Shown in pieces: positions 43,488 through 54,405 of a stretch of DNA of 64,000 bases; the stretch's first letter is position 1; every line of letters begins with the position of its first letter. The stretch is from contig CAJSYZ010000001.1 in assembly GCA_910574455.1 (NCBI GenBank), forward strand, positions 4,633,424-4,697,423, written 5' to 3'. This DNA comes from Trichaptum fuscoviolaceum (taxonomy: Eukaryota > Basidiomycota > Agaricomycetes > Hymenochaetales > Trichaptaceae). Position numbers and translations under genes: made by a program. The notes under the pieces were generated by a model. That model was not told the DNA's origin and searched no databases. It worked only from the letters and a program-made list of their open reading frames with translations.

Positions 43488-44098
43488 AGCCACTGGCAAT
43501 GGCGGATTTGGAGGTATCCGTGTACGAGTACCGTGACAGGACAACTTGAAGGGTTTGGATGCAACGAGCTGCTTGATCTTTATCTTCCTGGTCAACTACT
43601 ACTAGTATGATGTTTGTCATTTTCTTGAATGGCGTGTTGCGTTCAAAGTTTGCTTCAACTTCAAGTTGAAGTTACTAGTAGTAGTAGTAGCCTCATGATT
43701 TGTACTCCACATTATCATTGAATTTGAATTCAAGTTACTTCTCAGCCACCTCAGGTTAAGGCTCCTTCAGTGGCAGCCTCAGCCTCAGGTGCCAGTGAGT
43801 GCATGGTGCCACCTGAGTGCCAGTGCCACTGGCAGTCACGGTGGCACCACTGGCACTGGCAGTGACTCCGAGCCTGTCCGACTCGGAGTCGGACTCGGAG
43901 TCACGGTGGCGCCGCACCGGCGTGTGAATGATGAGTTGAAGTTGTATAAAAGACTGGCACTCACTGGCCTCGGAACTTGAACCCTCAGGCTCTGCTGGCA
44001 GTGACGTACTACCAGTACTACTATTTATTTAGTAGTAGTCTCTTGTTTTCACTTCTACTACTTACTAGTAACCAGCAACTACTACCAGTACTACCACT
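43488..44098. repeat. Motif-rich region upstream of protease gene copy 1
   Basis: Contains TCAACTTCAAGTTGAAGTTACTAGTAGTAGTAGTAG (about 43,653-43,690), GCCAGTGCCACTGGCAGTCACGG (43,820-43,845) and GACTCGGAGTCGGACTCGGAGTCACGG (43,879-43,905). The last is two tandem near-palindromes. No gene seen. Confidence 0.6.
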
Positions 44099-46825
44099 AT
44101 GACATCCACCGCCCCCCAACCTCCAGGCTTGCCAGGGCCACATCCAAGGAATACTACTAGTAGAGCAAACAATGACCGACGCGGATGTGAGTTCTGCGTT
44201 CTCCATCTCTGTCACAGGCAATACTGATTGCTGACTACCCCAATAGTACAAGACGAAGATGTACTGGGAGATACAACGCCACCTTTCAGTGCGCAATGTG
44301 CGTCCTATGCCTTCCTTCACTGACACTGGCAATACTGATTACTGCATCACCCATCTCTAGTTTTGCAGGCCCTAGGGGTTAACGTTGAAGAAGCTGCAGG
44401 AGGACATTCTTCATCAATGCCGACTGAAAGTGAGTCCTTCCTTCCCTTCACTGACACTGGCGAAACTGATTGGTACTTAACCCGTTACCAGTTTCACAGG
44501 CCCCAGAAACTGCGATTACTGATGACGAACCTGTGCAAGGACAAGGTTCGGGGGAACGATTTATCATTGCCGGTGGCCCTGCCCGTGGGTCATTCACCGT
44601 CACGAGTTCCTTAGACTCGGAGGGGGGAAGCCTCCTACTATCAATTCCTCTCGCATCCCTTCAACCAGACTTGAAGTCACAGCAAACCAAGTCCGTCCTG
44701 TCTTCAGCGGTTGTGAATACGATTCTCGCGCAAAATCCTAACGCTTATCTCCCACGACGAACACATGTGTCAGAAGAGGAGCAGAAAGGTTACTACCTTG
44801 GCTTCCCTGGCAAACCGCGCCTGCTCGGGCGAACCGGTCCCAATTGGACGGCGACCAAAAAACGTAAATATGTGGGCATTGTTGGAAATCACCGGATTGC
44901 CAATGTATGGCCGCAACTGCTCAAGAAGATCATGAAGTATCTCGATTCCGAGAATTTGCGGTGGAACAGTCTGGAAGCCAACCGTGTTGCCTACGGAGAT
45001 AGTCGGGTGTGCCCTGTTTTTGTTTTGATCGGAGTCAACGACCCGTCACTTCGCACTGAAGATGCGTGCCGCATCGCGGAACGCGTTAAAGAGTTCCTCT
45101 TTGAAATGCGCATCTTCGACGTTGAGGTCGAGCTCAGGGAGCGAAAAATCATTAGCGCCTCAGGCCAGGGCAAAGCTTCTGTCAGTGTTCCACCTGTTGT
45201 GCGCACTGGCACCGGCGACTCAAATACTCTGGCTAGCGGTCATGCTGAGACTGGCGTTGGGCAATACCGCTCCCGTTCACACTGGCTTCAGTTTTCATCC
45301 GGAACTCACCAACCTTCCCAGACGTTCCGATCGTCGCACTGCTCCGACGAACAATGGAGGTGCGGGGGATGTCACTGAGCATAATGACGGTAACAGCACC
45401 AGGCCCCTTGTCGCTAGCGCTCACGGGGCAGAACCCTACGCCTACCCAACAGAGATACTGTTCACCGCACCTGCGGGAGCCGATAATTATTTCCGCCTGT
45501 GGGATCGCATGATGGATTTCCCAAGCAGGCCAGTGGCAGCTGCCAACAAGCCAATCAGTCGTATGACACCGTCTTTCTCCATGGTCACAGGAACTTGCCT
45601 TGGCAATCTGGAGGGTGGCTTCTCAACGGGGTCGCTCTTTATCCTACAAAAGCTCGATAACACGACGTTCAAGGTGTTCATCCTCGGTACTCGCCATGGC
45701 AACGTTCCTTCGAAATTCGGAGACTACGATCCATACGCAGATACAACAAATAAGCCGCGCGACCCAAACGACAATTGCCCAATTTATCTCTTCTCTCGCG
45801 AGGCTCTAGCCGCCCATGTGCCAATGATTGGCGCGCTTCACGATGAGTTAGAAGCGGCAGCGTTTACTCACTGGCAGTCACTGGCACCTGATCTTCCGCC
45901 GTCTGCTGAACAACAAGCTTTCGCGGATATCGTAAACAAGTGTCAATTCATTGAGCAATCTTGGCTTGATAAGACGTCATCGCCACATTTGTGGATTAAT
46001 AATCGTATTGGGAAAGTGGCCAATGCTCCCCCTCGAAGAATGGGTAACTTGACTATCTCCGAGACACCCTACCTTACGGATTGGTGCTTGATCGAGGTGG
46101 ACGACCAATGCCTCCCCAACGAATTTGAATTTTCCTCTACTGATGGTGAAGGTCTCAGTTGGAACAATTTCTATAACGTCATCGACATTAATAGGCTTCC
46201 TCCATCGTCGGCAGCTCAGTCTGTACCACGAGAAGCACTCTTGTCTAGGCTTGGCTGGAAAGGGAGGGACTTCTTTAGTCCAATCCGAATTGCGGGATAT
46301 GTTCCGGAAGAAAATATATTCCCCCGGGTCCAGGAGCACCAATTGGACGCAGATTATGATTATGGATGGACTTTCATCGACAATCTCGTCGCTGTGGGGT
46401 TTAAGCGAACTGTGTACAAATGGGGCTGGAAAACTGGCCATACGTTAGGCGAGGTCAACAACGTTGCTGCCGTTCTCAGATCTATGCAGGTTTCCCCTGG
46501 GCACGTTGATCAGACTACGCATATTGCTTTACAGATCCCACCGGGTTCGGTTGGTTTAGGGAATATCGGGCATAGGAACAATGCTATGTTCGCAGAACCG
46601 GGGGATTCGGGTGCCATAATCATTGATCAGCACAGACGTGCAGTTGGTACCATTTTAGCTTGCGGACTCATCGAAGCGAGGGATAGGGATAATCAGAGTG
46701 TACTCGACGGTTATACTTATGGTGTCGCTCTATGGCAAACGGTGAAAGAGCTTGAGACCTCTTTTTCTCTAGCTGAAAGTGAATTCAAGCTAGGCATGAA
46801 TGCACTTCCGGACAATGAAGTATAA
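44099..46825 (+). CDS. N-domain plus trypsin-like serine protease, copy 1 (one-base frameshift)
   Basis: Exons 44,099-44,186, 44,247-44,297, 44,361-44,429 and from 44,492, with GT/AG introns of about 60 bp. The N-terminal domain (LGFPGKPRLLGRTGPNW, YVGIVGNHRIANVWPQLL, VCPVFVLIGVNDPSLRTEDA, FDVEVELRERKI) resembles the first half of a family of uncharacterised basidiomycete proteins that join such a domain to a chymotrypsin-fold protease. In the C-terminal half I see the likely catalytic triad: His in GTRHGN (45,694-45,696), Asp in DWCLIEVD (46,079-46,081) and Ser in EPGDSGAII (46,607-46,609), followed by VGTILAC. A linker coded by CTGGCACCGG-type motif DNA joins the halves. At 45,259-45,261 this copy has GGG where copy 2 has GG, which shifts the frame between the two domains. 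Substrate unknown; no signal peptide, so probably intracellular. Confidence 0.8.
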
Positions 46826-47290
46826 CGATGCTCCTCTCAACTCCTATAGTAGTAATTAGTGGAGCTCTTTTCTTATTCTCATGCGATGGTGTTGCGTATT
46901 CGTACGTTTGTTTCCTGCTCTGTGTTTGATGGCCTTTGGCGTGCGCTTTATGTAGTAGTACATGTATGACTTGAGGAAATGGGAATGATATTGCAAGTGT
47001 GGTTTCCATCCGTGAACTTGAAGTATACTGCTAGCTAGTAGCCAGTGATAACTTGTACTTGTACTTGTTCTAGTGACATGATTCGCGACTTGGACTCGGA
47101 CAGTTGGAGGATCGTCTTCCCTCGGCGGATGGGCCCTGATTTGAAGTTTATGGGGAATTATTGCTTATTACTTCAAGATGAAGCCACTTGAACTTCAGGC
47201 TGTATAATCATGGTCTTGAATCATTGTATGCGTAACAACGTTGGAAGTTAAACTTGAAGGGGACACGGAAAGTTCAACTTGAAGTTGCGG
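44162..47290 (+). repeat. Direct duplication containing the protease gene, unit 1
   Basis: Begins within exon 1 (AGAGCAAACAATGACC) and runs about 0.45 kb past the stop codon to GACACGGAAAGTTCAA. Unit 2 is at about 48,516-51,640. Differences seen are a handful of substitutions and single-base indels, so the duplication is young. The sequence before AGAGCAAAC differs completely, giving each copy its own promoter region and first-exon codons. Confidence 0.85.
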
Positions 47291-48464
47291 AGTCATACGA
47301 CTCGGATGCATTGCCAGTAGCTTGAAAGAGATTGAATGTGACTCGATTATTATCCTCAAACAGTCAACCTGAGGTCAGACGCACATTGACCCAGTCGACC
47401 GCTGACCTGACCCGTAGGTCAAGGGCTTGCTACTGCTACTACTAGTATGCACTCAGGCTGGCGGCATTCAAGTTGCAGTGCCAGCACCCCGGCCGGCGGC
47501 CCGCCGCCGCCGCCACTGGCACTCACTGGCAGGCTGGCAGTGCCAGCCTGAGTGACAACTTCAACTTCAACTTCTTGAACTTGAAGTCACTGGCACGGTG
47601 TCGCGTCTCCGAGTCTTAACTTCTTGAATCATCTTCGAACTTAAAGTGGTTGCGCCCGCTTATAATCCGCTGCTACTTGAGATTTCCTGCTGCCAATTGC
47701 TTGCTTGCGTCGGACAAGAATGTTACCCGAATTATTGCGAAGCCAATGCCGTGCCACCGGAAAAGAGGTCGCGCCCGCTATGAAAAATCTGTGTAACGTG
47801 CAGCGGAGGCCCTCCTCGTCAGAGGCTGCGCCTTCCTCAGTGGTGTCACCCCCTTGGTAGCCCAATTCACTCTGGAGCAAGGACCTTTTCGGCGAGCTGT
47901 CAGACTTAGGGTTTTTGGTCAGAACAGAGTCGGCCCAGGTCGACCTGTAACCCGACCTATGTTGACCTTGACCTATGGGTCAGAGTGGGTCAAGGCTGAA
48001 GTCAGGTATCTTAGGCAGATCTCCGACCGGGTCACTGGCAGGTCGGGATCGAACCAAAATAGTCTCGTAACCAGCTGAAGATTGCGATACTATGCGATAC
48101 TACGCAAACCGGCGCTCTCTGCGGAAAGGACATAAAAAAACGCTAGTACTAACCTCAGGCTGCCACTGGCAGTGCTCATGAGGCTAGAACCAAAATTAGC
48201 CTTGACTTCAGGTCAGGTCAGGCCAGCCCATTACGGACACCGTGCATTCCGTCTCCTCGGAGATCACTGGCAGATACGACTTCAACCTCAGGCAGTGCAG
48301 CCTGAGTGACTCGGGCCAGTGCCAGTGCCAGTGGCGTGTGAATGATGGAAACTGGAGAAGCCTGAGGGTACTTATAACTTGAAGAGACAGCCCCGTGCCC
48401 TCTATCTCTTTTGACCACTGCCAAGATCATCTACCCTCTACCTTCCACACACATTATCTCTACT
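46826..48464. repeat. Spacer between protease copies: shared 3' flank then motif DNA
   Basis: 46,826-47,290 belongs to the duplication. 47,300-47,640 is packed with CACTCAGGCTGG, TGGCACTCACTGGCAGGCTGG and TTCAACTTCAACTTCTTGAACTTGAAG. 47,930-48,060 holds a repeated GGTCGACCTG/GACCTATG/GGGTCA theme, and 48,290-48,340 has GCCAGTGCCAGTGCCAGTGG. A minus-strand frame at 47,641-47,880 has no family resemblance. Confidence 0.55.
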
Positions 48465-51178
48465 ATGGCACTTGCCTTACGTTCTCCGGGCTTGCCACGT
48501 CAATACTATGGCAATAGAGCAAACAATGACCGACGCGGATGTGAGTTCTGCGTTCTCCATCTCTGTCACAGGCAATACTGATTGCTGACTACCCCAATAG
48601 TACAAGACGAAGATGTACTGGGAGATACAACGCCACCTTTCAGTGCGCAATGTGCGTCCTATGCCTTCCTTCACTGACACTGGCAATACTGATTACTGCA
48701 TCACCCATCTCTAGTTTTGCAGGCCCTAGGGGTTAACGTTGAAGAAGCTGCAGGAGGACATTCTTCATCAATGCCGACTGAAAGTGAGTCCTTCCTTCCC
48801 TTCACTGACACTGGCGAAACTGATTGGTACTTAACCCGTTACCAGTTTCACAGGCCCCAGAAACTGCGATTACTGATGACGAACCTGTGCAAGGACAAGG
48901 TTCGGGGGAACGATTTATCATTGCCGGTGGCCCTGCCCGTGGGTCATTCACCGTCACGAGTTCCTTAGACTCGGAGGGGGGAAGCCTCCTACTATCAATT
49001 CCTCTCGCATCCCTTCAACCAGACTTGAAGTCACAGCAAACCAAGTCCGTCCTGTCTTCAGCGGTTGTGAATACGATTCTCGCGCAAAATCCTAACGCTT
49101 ATCTCCCACGACGAACACATGTGTCAGAAGAGGAGCAGAAAGGTTACTACCTTGGCTTCCCTGGCAAACCGCGCCTGCTCGGGCGAACCGGTCCCAATTG
49201 GACGGCGACCAAAAAACGTAAATATGTGGGCATTGTTGGAAATCACCGGATTGCCAATGTATGGCCGCAACTGCTCAAGAAGATCATGAAGTATCTCGAT
49301 TCCGAGAATTTGCGGTGGAACAGTCTGGAAGCCAACCGTGTTGCCTACGGAGATAGTCGGGTGTGCCCTGTTTTTGTTTTGATCGGAGTCAACGACCCGT
49401 CACTTCGCACTGAAGATGCGTGCCGCATCGCGGAACGCGTTAAAGAGTTCCTCTTTGAAATGCGCATCTTCGACGTTGAGGTCGAGCTCAGGGAGCGAAA
49501 AATCATTAGCGCCTCAGGCCAGGGCAAAGCTTCTGTCAGTGTTCCACCTGTTGTGCGCACTGGCACCGGCGACTCAAATACTCTGGCTAGCGGTCATGCT
49601 GAGACTGGCGTTGGCAATACCGCTCCCGTTCACACTGGCTTCAGTTTTCATCCGGAACTCACCAACCTTCCCAGACGTTCCGATCGTCGCACTGCTCCGA
49701 CGAACAATGGAGGTGCGGGGGATGTCACTGAGCATAATGACGGTAACAGCACCAGGCCCCTTGTCGCTAGCGCTCACGGGGCAGAACCCTACGCCTACCC
49801 AACAGAGATACTGTTCACCGCACCTGCGGGAGCCGATAATTATTTCCGCCTGTGGGATCGCATGATGGATTTCCCAAGCAGGCCAGTGGCAGCTGCCAAC
49901 AAGCCAATCAGTCGTATGACACCGTCTTTCTCCATGGTCACAGGAACTTGCCTTGGCAATCTGGAGGGTGGCTTCTCAACGGGATCGCTCTTTATCCTAC
50001 AAAAGCTCGATAACACGACGTTCAAGGTGTTCATCCTCGGTACTCGCCATGGCAACGTTCCTTCGAAATTCGGAGACTACGATCCATACGCAGATACAAC
50101 AAATAAGCCGCGCGACCCAAACGACAATTGCCCAATTTATCTCTTCTCTCGCGAGGCTCTAGCCGCCCATGTGCCAATGATTGGCGCGCTTCACGATGAG
50201 TTAGAAGCGGCAGCGTTTACTCACTGGCAGTCACTGGCACCTGATCTTCCGCCGTCTGCTGAACAACAAGCTTTCGCGGATATCGTAAACAAGTGTCAAT
50301 TCATTGAGCAATCTTGGCTTGATAAGACGTCATCGCCACATTTGTGGATTAATAATCGTATTGGGAAAGTGGCCAATGCTCCCCCTCGAAGAATGGGTAA
50401 CTTGACTATCTCCGAGACACCCTACCTTACGGATTGGTGCTTGATCGAGGTGGACGACCAATGCCTCCCCAACGAATTTGAATTTTCCTCTACTGATGGT
50501 GAAGGTCTCAGTTGGAACAATTTCTATAACGTCATCGACATTAATAGGCTTCCTCCATCGTCGGCAGCTCAGTCTGTACCACGAGAAGCACTCTTGTCTA
50601 GGCTTGGCTGGAAAGGGAGGGACTTCTTTAGTCCAATCCGAATTGCGGGATATGTTCCGGAAGAAAATATATTCCCCCGGGTCCAGGAGCACCAATTGGA
50701 CGCAGATTATGATTATGGATGGACTTTCATCGACAATCTCGTCGCTGTGGGGTTTAAGCGAACTGTGTACAAATGGGGCTGGAAAACTGGCCATACGTTA
50801 GGCGAGGTCAACAACGTTGCTGCCGTTCTCAGATCTATGCAGGTTTCCCCTGGGCACATTGAGCAGACTACGCATATTGCTTTACAGACCCACCGGGTTC
50901 GGTTGGTTTAGGGAATATCGGGCATAGGAACAATGCTATGTTCGCAGAACCGGGGGATTCGGGTGCCATAATCATTGATCAGCACAAGACGTGCAGTTGG
51001 TACCATTTCAGCTTGCGGACTCATCGAAGCGAGGGATAGGGATAATCAGAGTGTACTCGACGGTTATACTTATGGTGTCGCTCTATGGCAAACGGTGAAA
51101 GATCTTGAGACCTCTTTTTCTCTAGCTGAAAGTGAATTCAAGCTAGGCATGAATGCACTTCCGGACAATGAAGTATAA
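48465..51178 (+). CDS. N-domain plus trypsin-like serine protease, copy 2 (frameshifted at the catalytic Ser)
   Basis: Exons 48,465-48,540, 48,601-48,651, 48,715-48,783 and from 48,846. Here the N-domain, linker and protease His (50,047-50,049) and Asp (50,432-50,434) stay in one frame. A missing T at about 50,888 then shifts the frame and reaches a stop at 50,909-50,911, just before the GDSG motif (Ser codon 50,959-50,961). An extra A at about 50,985 would restore the original frame, so a single region of roughly 100 bp is out of phase. As read, the product lacks the catalytic serine. The first exon (MALALRSPGLP...) differs from copy 1 (MTSTAPQPPGLP...) yet keeps PGLP and then becomes identical at RANNDRRG. 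Confidence 0.8.
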
Positions 51179-51640
51179 CGATGCTCCTCTCAACTCCTAT
51201 AGTAGTAATTAGTGGAGCTCTTTTCTTATTCTCATGCGATGGTGTTGCGTATTCGTACGTTTGTTTCCTGCTCTGTGTTTGATGGCCTTTGGCGTGCGCT
51301 TTATGTGGTAGTACATGTATGACTTGAGGAAATGGGAATGATATTGCAAGTGTGGTTTCCATCCGTGAACTTGAAGTATACTGCTAGCTAGTAGCCAGTG
51401 ATAACTTGAACTTGTACTTGTTCTAGTGACATGATTCGCGACTTGGACTCGGACAGTTGGAGGATCGTCTTCCCTCGGCGGATGGGCCCTGATTTGAAGT
51501 TTATGGGGAATTATTGCTTATTACTTCAAGATGAAGCCACTTGAACTTCAGGCTGTATAATCATGGTCTTGAATCATTGTATGCGTAACAACGTTGGAAG
51601 TTAAACTTGAAGGGGACACGGAAAGTTCAAGTTGCGGAGT
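48516..51640 (+). repeat. Direct duplication containing the protease gene, unit 2
   Basis: Second unit of the 3.1-kb duplication, offset by about 4,354 bases from unit 1. Its right edge loses similarity within TTCAAGTTGCGG, a motif word, which suggests that recombination used the motif DNA. Confidence 0.85.
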
Positions 51641-52840
51641 CATACGACTCAGCCTCCAAGTCGGATCATGATGCATTGCCATCGTTCAAGTTGAAGCTCA
51701 GGCTGCCACTGCCAGTGGCAGTGGACTCTGACCCTCCTCAGGCTCCGGTACCGAACTACCACCATGTTCGAGTAATACTGCTATAGTAGTGGGTTTATCA
51801 TAAGATACATTTCTGCAAATACTGTGAGATATATATATTGTAGACGATGCACGAAGAGGCAGCATGAGATGGTTTACGGCATAAAGGAAATAGGGATAGA
51901 TATGTACGAGGTCTGTACAACTTGAAGGATGGGGAACGGCGAAGAAAGAACTTGAAGGACCTCCTGAAGACTCGGAGAAACATGAAATAGAGTGGATAGA
52001 AAAGGTGAGTAAATATGAATGCAATCCAAGGAACCACAACTCATATGTACCATCATGATGATAGGCTTCGTACTACATAAGTACTATTTCAGTGCACGCG
52101 ACATCATCTCTGCTGGTCCTGGCACTGACAAACGTCAGCCTGAGCAGCTTCGTTTTCGAACTTGTTGAAGCTACAGCCTGCCAGTGACTACTTAATTTGT
52201 CACACGTTACCCCTCATGAAGGACAGAAGGGTGTTAAAGCACTTTACCATCACATTTGAGGTCTCAAGAACTGCATAGTGATAGAAGTATGGATATCATA
52301 TAAGTTTTTGAGATAATATCGAGAAAATGAGGCAGGAAAAAGTGAACAAGAGCATAGTAGATTTTAGCTCAGCCTGCTGCCACTGCACTGGCAGTGGCAG
52401 CCTTGGTGCCACTGGCAGTGCCAGTGAGCGCACAGCCAAAATCATAGGAAGGTATCCTGTGACTGCCAGTGTCACTTCAAGTTGAGTCACCGCTTTTTAC
52501 ACCCACCTCAGGCTGTATTGTTGAACTTGTACTTCCTCCACCGTTTTCCTCGAGGAAGCCCAAGAAACCTACGGCGACGTGGGCGAACTACACAACCTCG
52601 CTATCGCTCGGAATTACAGGCCCAGACGAGGAACGAAATTACCTGAGCTCGAACGTTGAAAGACTCAGTGTTTAGTAGGCGATTGGAAAGTTGTCGCACC
52701 ACCCCCCTCCGCGGTTCCCCGGTCACTCAAAAGAAGGCGTGCTTTAAGGCGGACAGCCGCAGACTCGGACCCAAGAGGCGAAGATAGAAAGTGTGGTGGA
52801 CGAGGAGGAGTGCTAGCCTGAGTGGGCTTGAAACAGTTTG
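51641..52840. repeat. Motif-rich region, no confident gene
   Basis: CTGCCACTGCCAGTGGCAGTGG (51,703-51,724) and CACTGCACTGGCAGTGGCAG...CCACTGGCAGTGCCAGTGAGCG (52,381-52,430) are typical of the element. A plus-strand frame ending at 52,675 (PPPFSSRKPKKPTATWANYT) might be a short exon, but I cannot place a start or splice sites. Confidence 0.45.
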
Positions 52841-52844
52841 AATG

Positions 52845-53205
52845 TGTCTCGATCTCTTGAAATTTCGTGAGTTCCTTCTTTCCGTTACCGATTCCGAGTC
52901 CTTGGAAATCAGGTATCACGAAGTTTTTAAATGTTTCTTCAGAGAAATGAAGACAGCTTCAAAATGACTGTGACTCGATCTCTTAAAATTTCGTGAGTTC
53001 CTTTTTTCCGTCTCCTCGGAAATCAAATATCACAAAGTCTTCACAATGCTTCTTCAGAGAAATGAAGACAGCTTCAAGATGACTGTGACTCGATCTCTTA
53101 AAATTTTGTGAGTTCTTTTTTCCGGATCAACTTCGGAAATCAGATATAACAAAGTCTCCCAATGCTTCTTCAGAGTAATGAAATCAAGAAGACGACTTCA
53201 AGATG
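52845..53205 (+). repeat. Tandem repeat, three units of about 115-125 bp
   Basis: Each unit contains TCGATCTCTTRAAATTT, GTGAGTTCYTTYTTTCCG, GGAAATCAGGTATCACGAAG-like text and GCTTCTTCAGAGAAATGAAG. Units begin near 52,848, 52,974 and 53,091. The repeated GTGAGT suggests duplication of a former splice donor region, as at 40.5-40.9 kb. Confidence 0.75.
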
Positions 53206-53327
53206 AACTTTACTTGATTTCGTACTAAAGCGGATTTATTCTCTTCCATCAGAATCAGAGCGCTGCGCAGTGTGACTCGGACTCGCAGGCGGTGTGCGGT
53301 GAGCGCTCTTTCGAATAATCCAGAAGA

Positions 53328-53612
53328 ATGGTTCAAACAGCTTCAAGTTATAAAAGGAGGACAAAATATCTCTTTGCTAAATATCCTATGCTCGCGCGAT
53401 CATTAACTGTCATGCTACTCAACATTATAACCTTTATCCTGCGCTTCATAGCAGCATTTATGTCTAATTGCGGAGTCCGAGTCGGAGGAAGGCGCGAGTT
53501 GGACGAAGAGGACGCGATTGACAAAGGTGATTCAAGCCGTTTACTATCTCAGTACAGATTGAGAGCTGACCCTTTGTTTCCTACAGTATACGATAGACTC
53601 GGAGAATTCTGA
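53328..53612 (+). CDS. Small hypothetical protein with one hydrophobic segment
   Basis: ATG at 53,328 opens a 94-codon frame. A basic start (YKRRTKYLFAKYPM) is followed by SLTVMLLNIITFILRFIAAF, which is long enough for a membrane helix, then RRELDEEDAIDKG. A possible intron (GTGATT...CTACAG, 53,527-53,586) would alter the C-terminus. No family known. It is the last candidate gene before the right end of the 34.8-kb element. Confidence 0.35.
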   Translation: MVQTASSYKRRTKYLFAKYPMLARSLTVMLLNIITFILRFIAAFMSNCGVRVGGRRELDEEDAIDKGDSSRLLSQYRLRADPLFPTVYDRLGEF

Positions 53613-54274
53613 CGCTACTAGTGGCAGCGTCGGTTGTTATGAGAGGTGTGAGGTTCGTTCAAAAAATGCTAGGGTATGTATAACTTCCTGCCTCAGCACT
53701 GTTTATTCACTTACAAGTAGTCTACCATCTTCCAGTCTCTCTCTATGATTCAGGGCTTGACTTTTCAAAATTTCCACAACAACTTAAATCGACACAGGCA
53801 TGACTCAGGCTAGTACTACTCTAGTACTAGTAGTAGTAGTAGCGGTGCTCCTTCAAGTGCAAATTGTTTTCTCGCTTCCACCAGAACAAACATTTTACTT
53901 TACTATGAAAGATTAGAAATATCATATTGCTGGCATGTGTTTATCAGATATAATATGTATTCAAGTTGGTAAGTGCAATGATACACAGCATCAAAGTTGA
54001 GTGATGACATCCAATTTGGAGAACTTCCGTTTCGAAACTGATGCACTTATGTTGCACTTACCATTGCACTTGAACTGCCCACTGGCATGCCGGTGCTTAA
54101 ACCTCACTTAATCCTGGCTTGCCGCCTGATGTACAATTCCCCTCCTTTTGCACTGATTTTATCCTGAAACGCCGTGTTTTAAGGCCATCAGGCAGCCAGA
54201 CAACCCTTCAGGCAGGCGTGGCAGCGCTTCGACCCATTTAAGAAAGCTTCAGGGCGCGCCAGGACGCGCCAGTC
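53613..54274. other. Right subterminal region of the 34.8-kb element
   Basis: Non-coding. The last TACTACTCTAGTACTAGTAGTAG motif is at about 53,812-53,840. Closer to the end there are CAGGCAGCCAG/CAGGCAGGCG words and GGGCGCGCCAGGACGCGCCAG (54,253-54,273), perhaps transposase-binding subterminal repeats. Confidence 0.45.
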
Positions 54275-54303
54275 GCCGTAAGCAAAAGGAAGTTTCCCTG
54301 ATG
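54275..54303 (-). repeat. Right terminal inverted repeat of the 34.8-kb element
   Basis: GCCGTAAGCAAAAGG...TTCCCTGATG, the inverted mate of the left end. It is followed by the duplicated TA and the resumed target repeat. Confidence 0.85.
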
Positions 54304-54405
54304 TAAAGGCAATTTCACGTGACTGGATCAGTTTTCGCAGAGAATCCGGACAGTTGCGTTTTTCTAAGGTACCCAAGCGAACCCTACGGGGTCGCGGGAA
54401 TAGGT
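54304..54405 (+). repeat. Right half of the occupied target repeat
   Basis: TAAAGGCAATTTCACGTGACTGGATCAG, then the AGAATCCGGACAGTTGCG text, then hairpin GCGA..CCC/GGGG.TCGC (54,377-54,395) and CGGGAA. This is the cassette A text of 11,040-11,130 and 18,205-18,297, but it is not followed by CAAGCAGTTAG, so this repeat unit ends differently. Confidence 0.85.

Larger units (their letters stand above)
19493..54303. mobile_element. 34.8-kb TIR/TA-flanked giant DNA transposon (Plavaka-like, cargo-carrying)
   Basis: Seen directly: the left end CATCAGGGAA...TTTTGCTTACGGC (19,493-19,522) is matched by an inverted copy at 54,275-54,303 with two mismatches and one gap. TA lies immediately outside both ends (19,491-19,492 and 54,304-54,305). 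The flanks join to GGGTTAATTACCCA-TA-AAGGCAATTTCACGTGAC, exactly the uninterrupted sequence at 18,189-18,215 (and nearly so at 11,020-11,048). The interior holds a transposase gene of the Plavaka type (CMC superfamily, abundant in Agaricomycetes), a divergent accessory gene, several unrecognised genes and a duplicated protease gene. A 6.7-kb Gypsy element is nested inside, leaving about 28 kb of its own DNA. That the whole span moved as one unit is inference from the paired ends and target duplication. Later nested insertions inside are possible. Confidence 0.85.

Noticed and set aside
35885..53840. CRISPR-like arrays in the motif DNA
   Set aside because: The words are short, interleaved and irregularly spaced, with no constant repeat-spacer period, and the host is eukaryotic.
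19493..54303. Starship-type giant fungal element
   Set aside because: There is no DUF3435 tyrosine recombinase at an edge, and there are TIRs, a TA duplication and a DDE-type transposase, which fits a cut-and-paste transposon.
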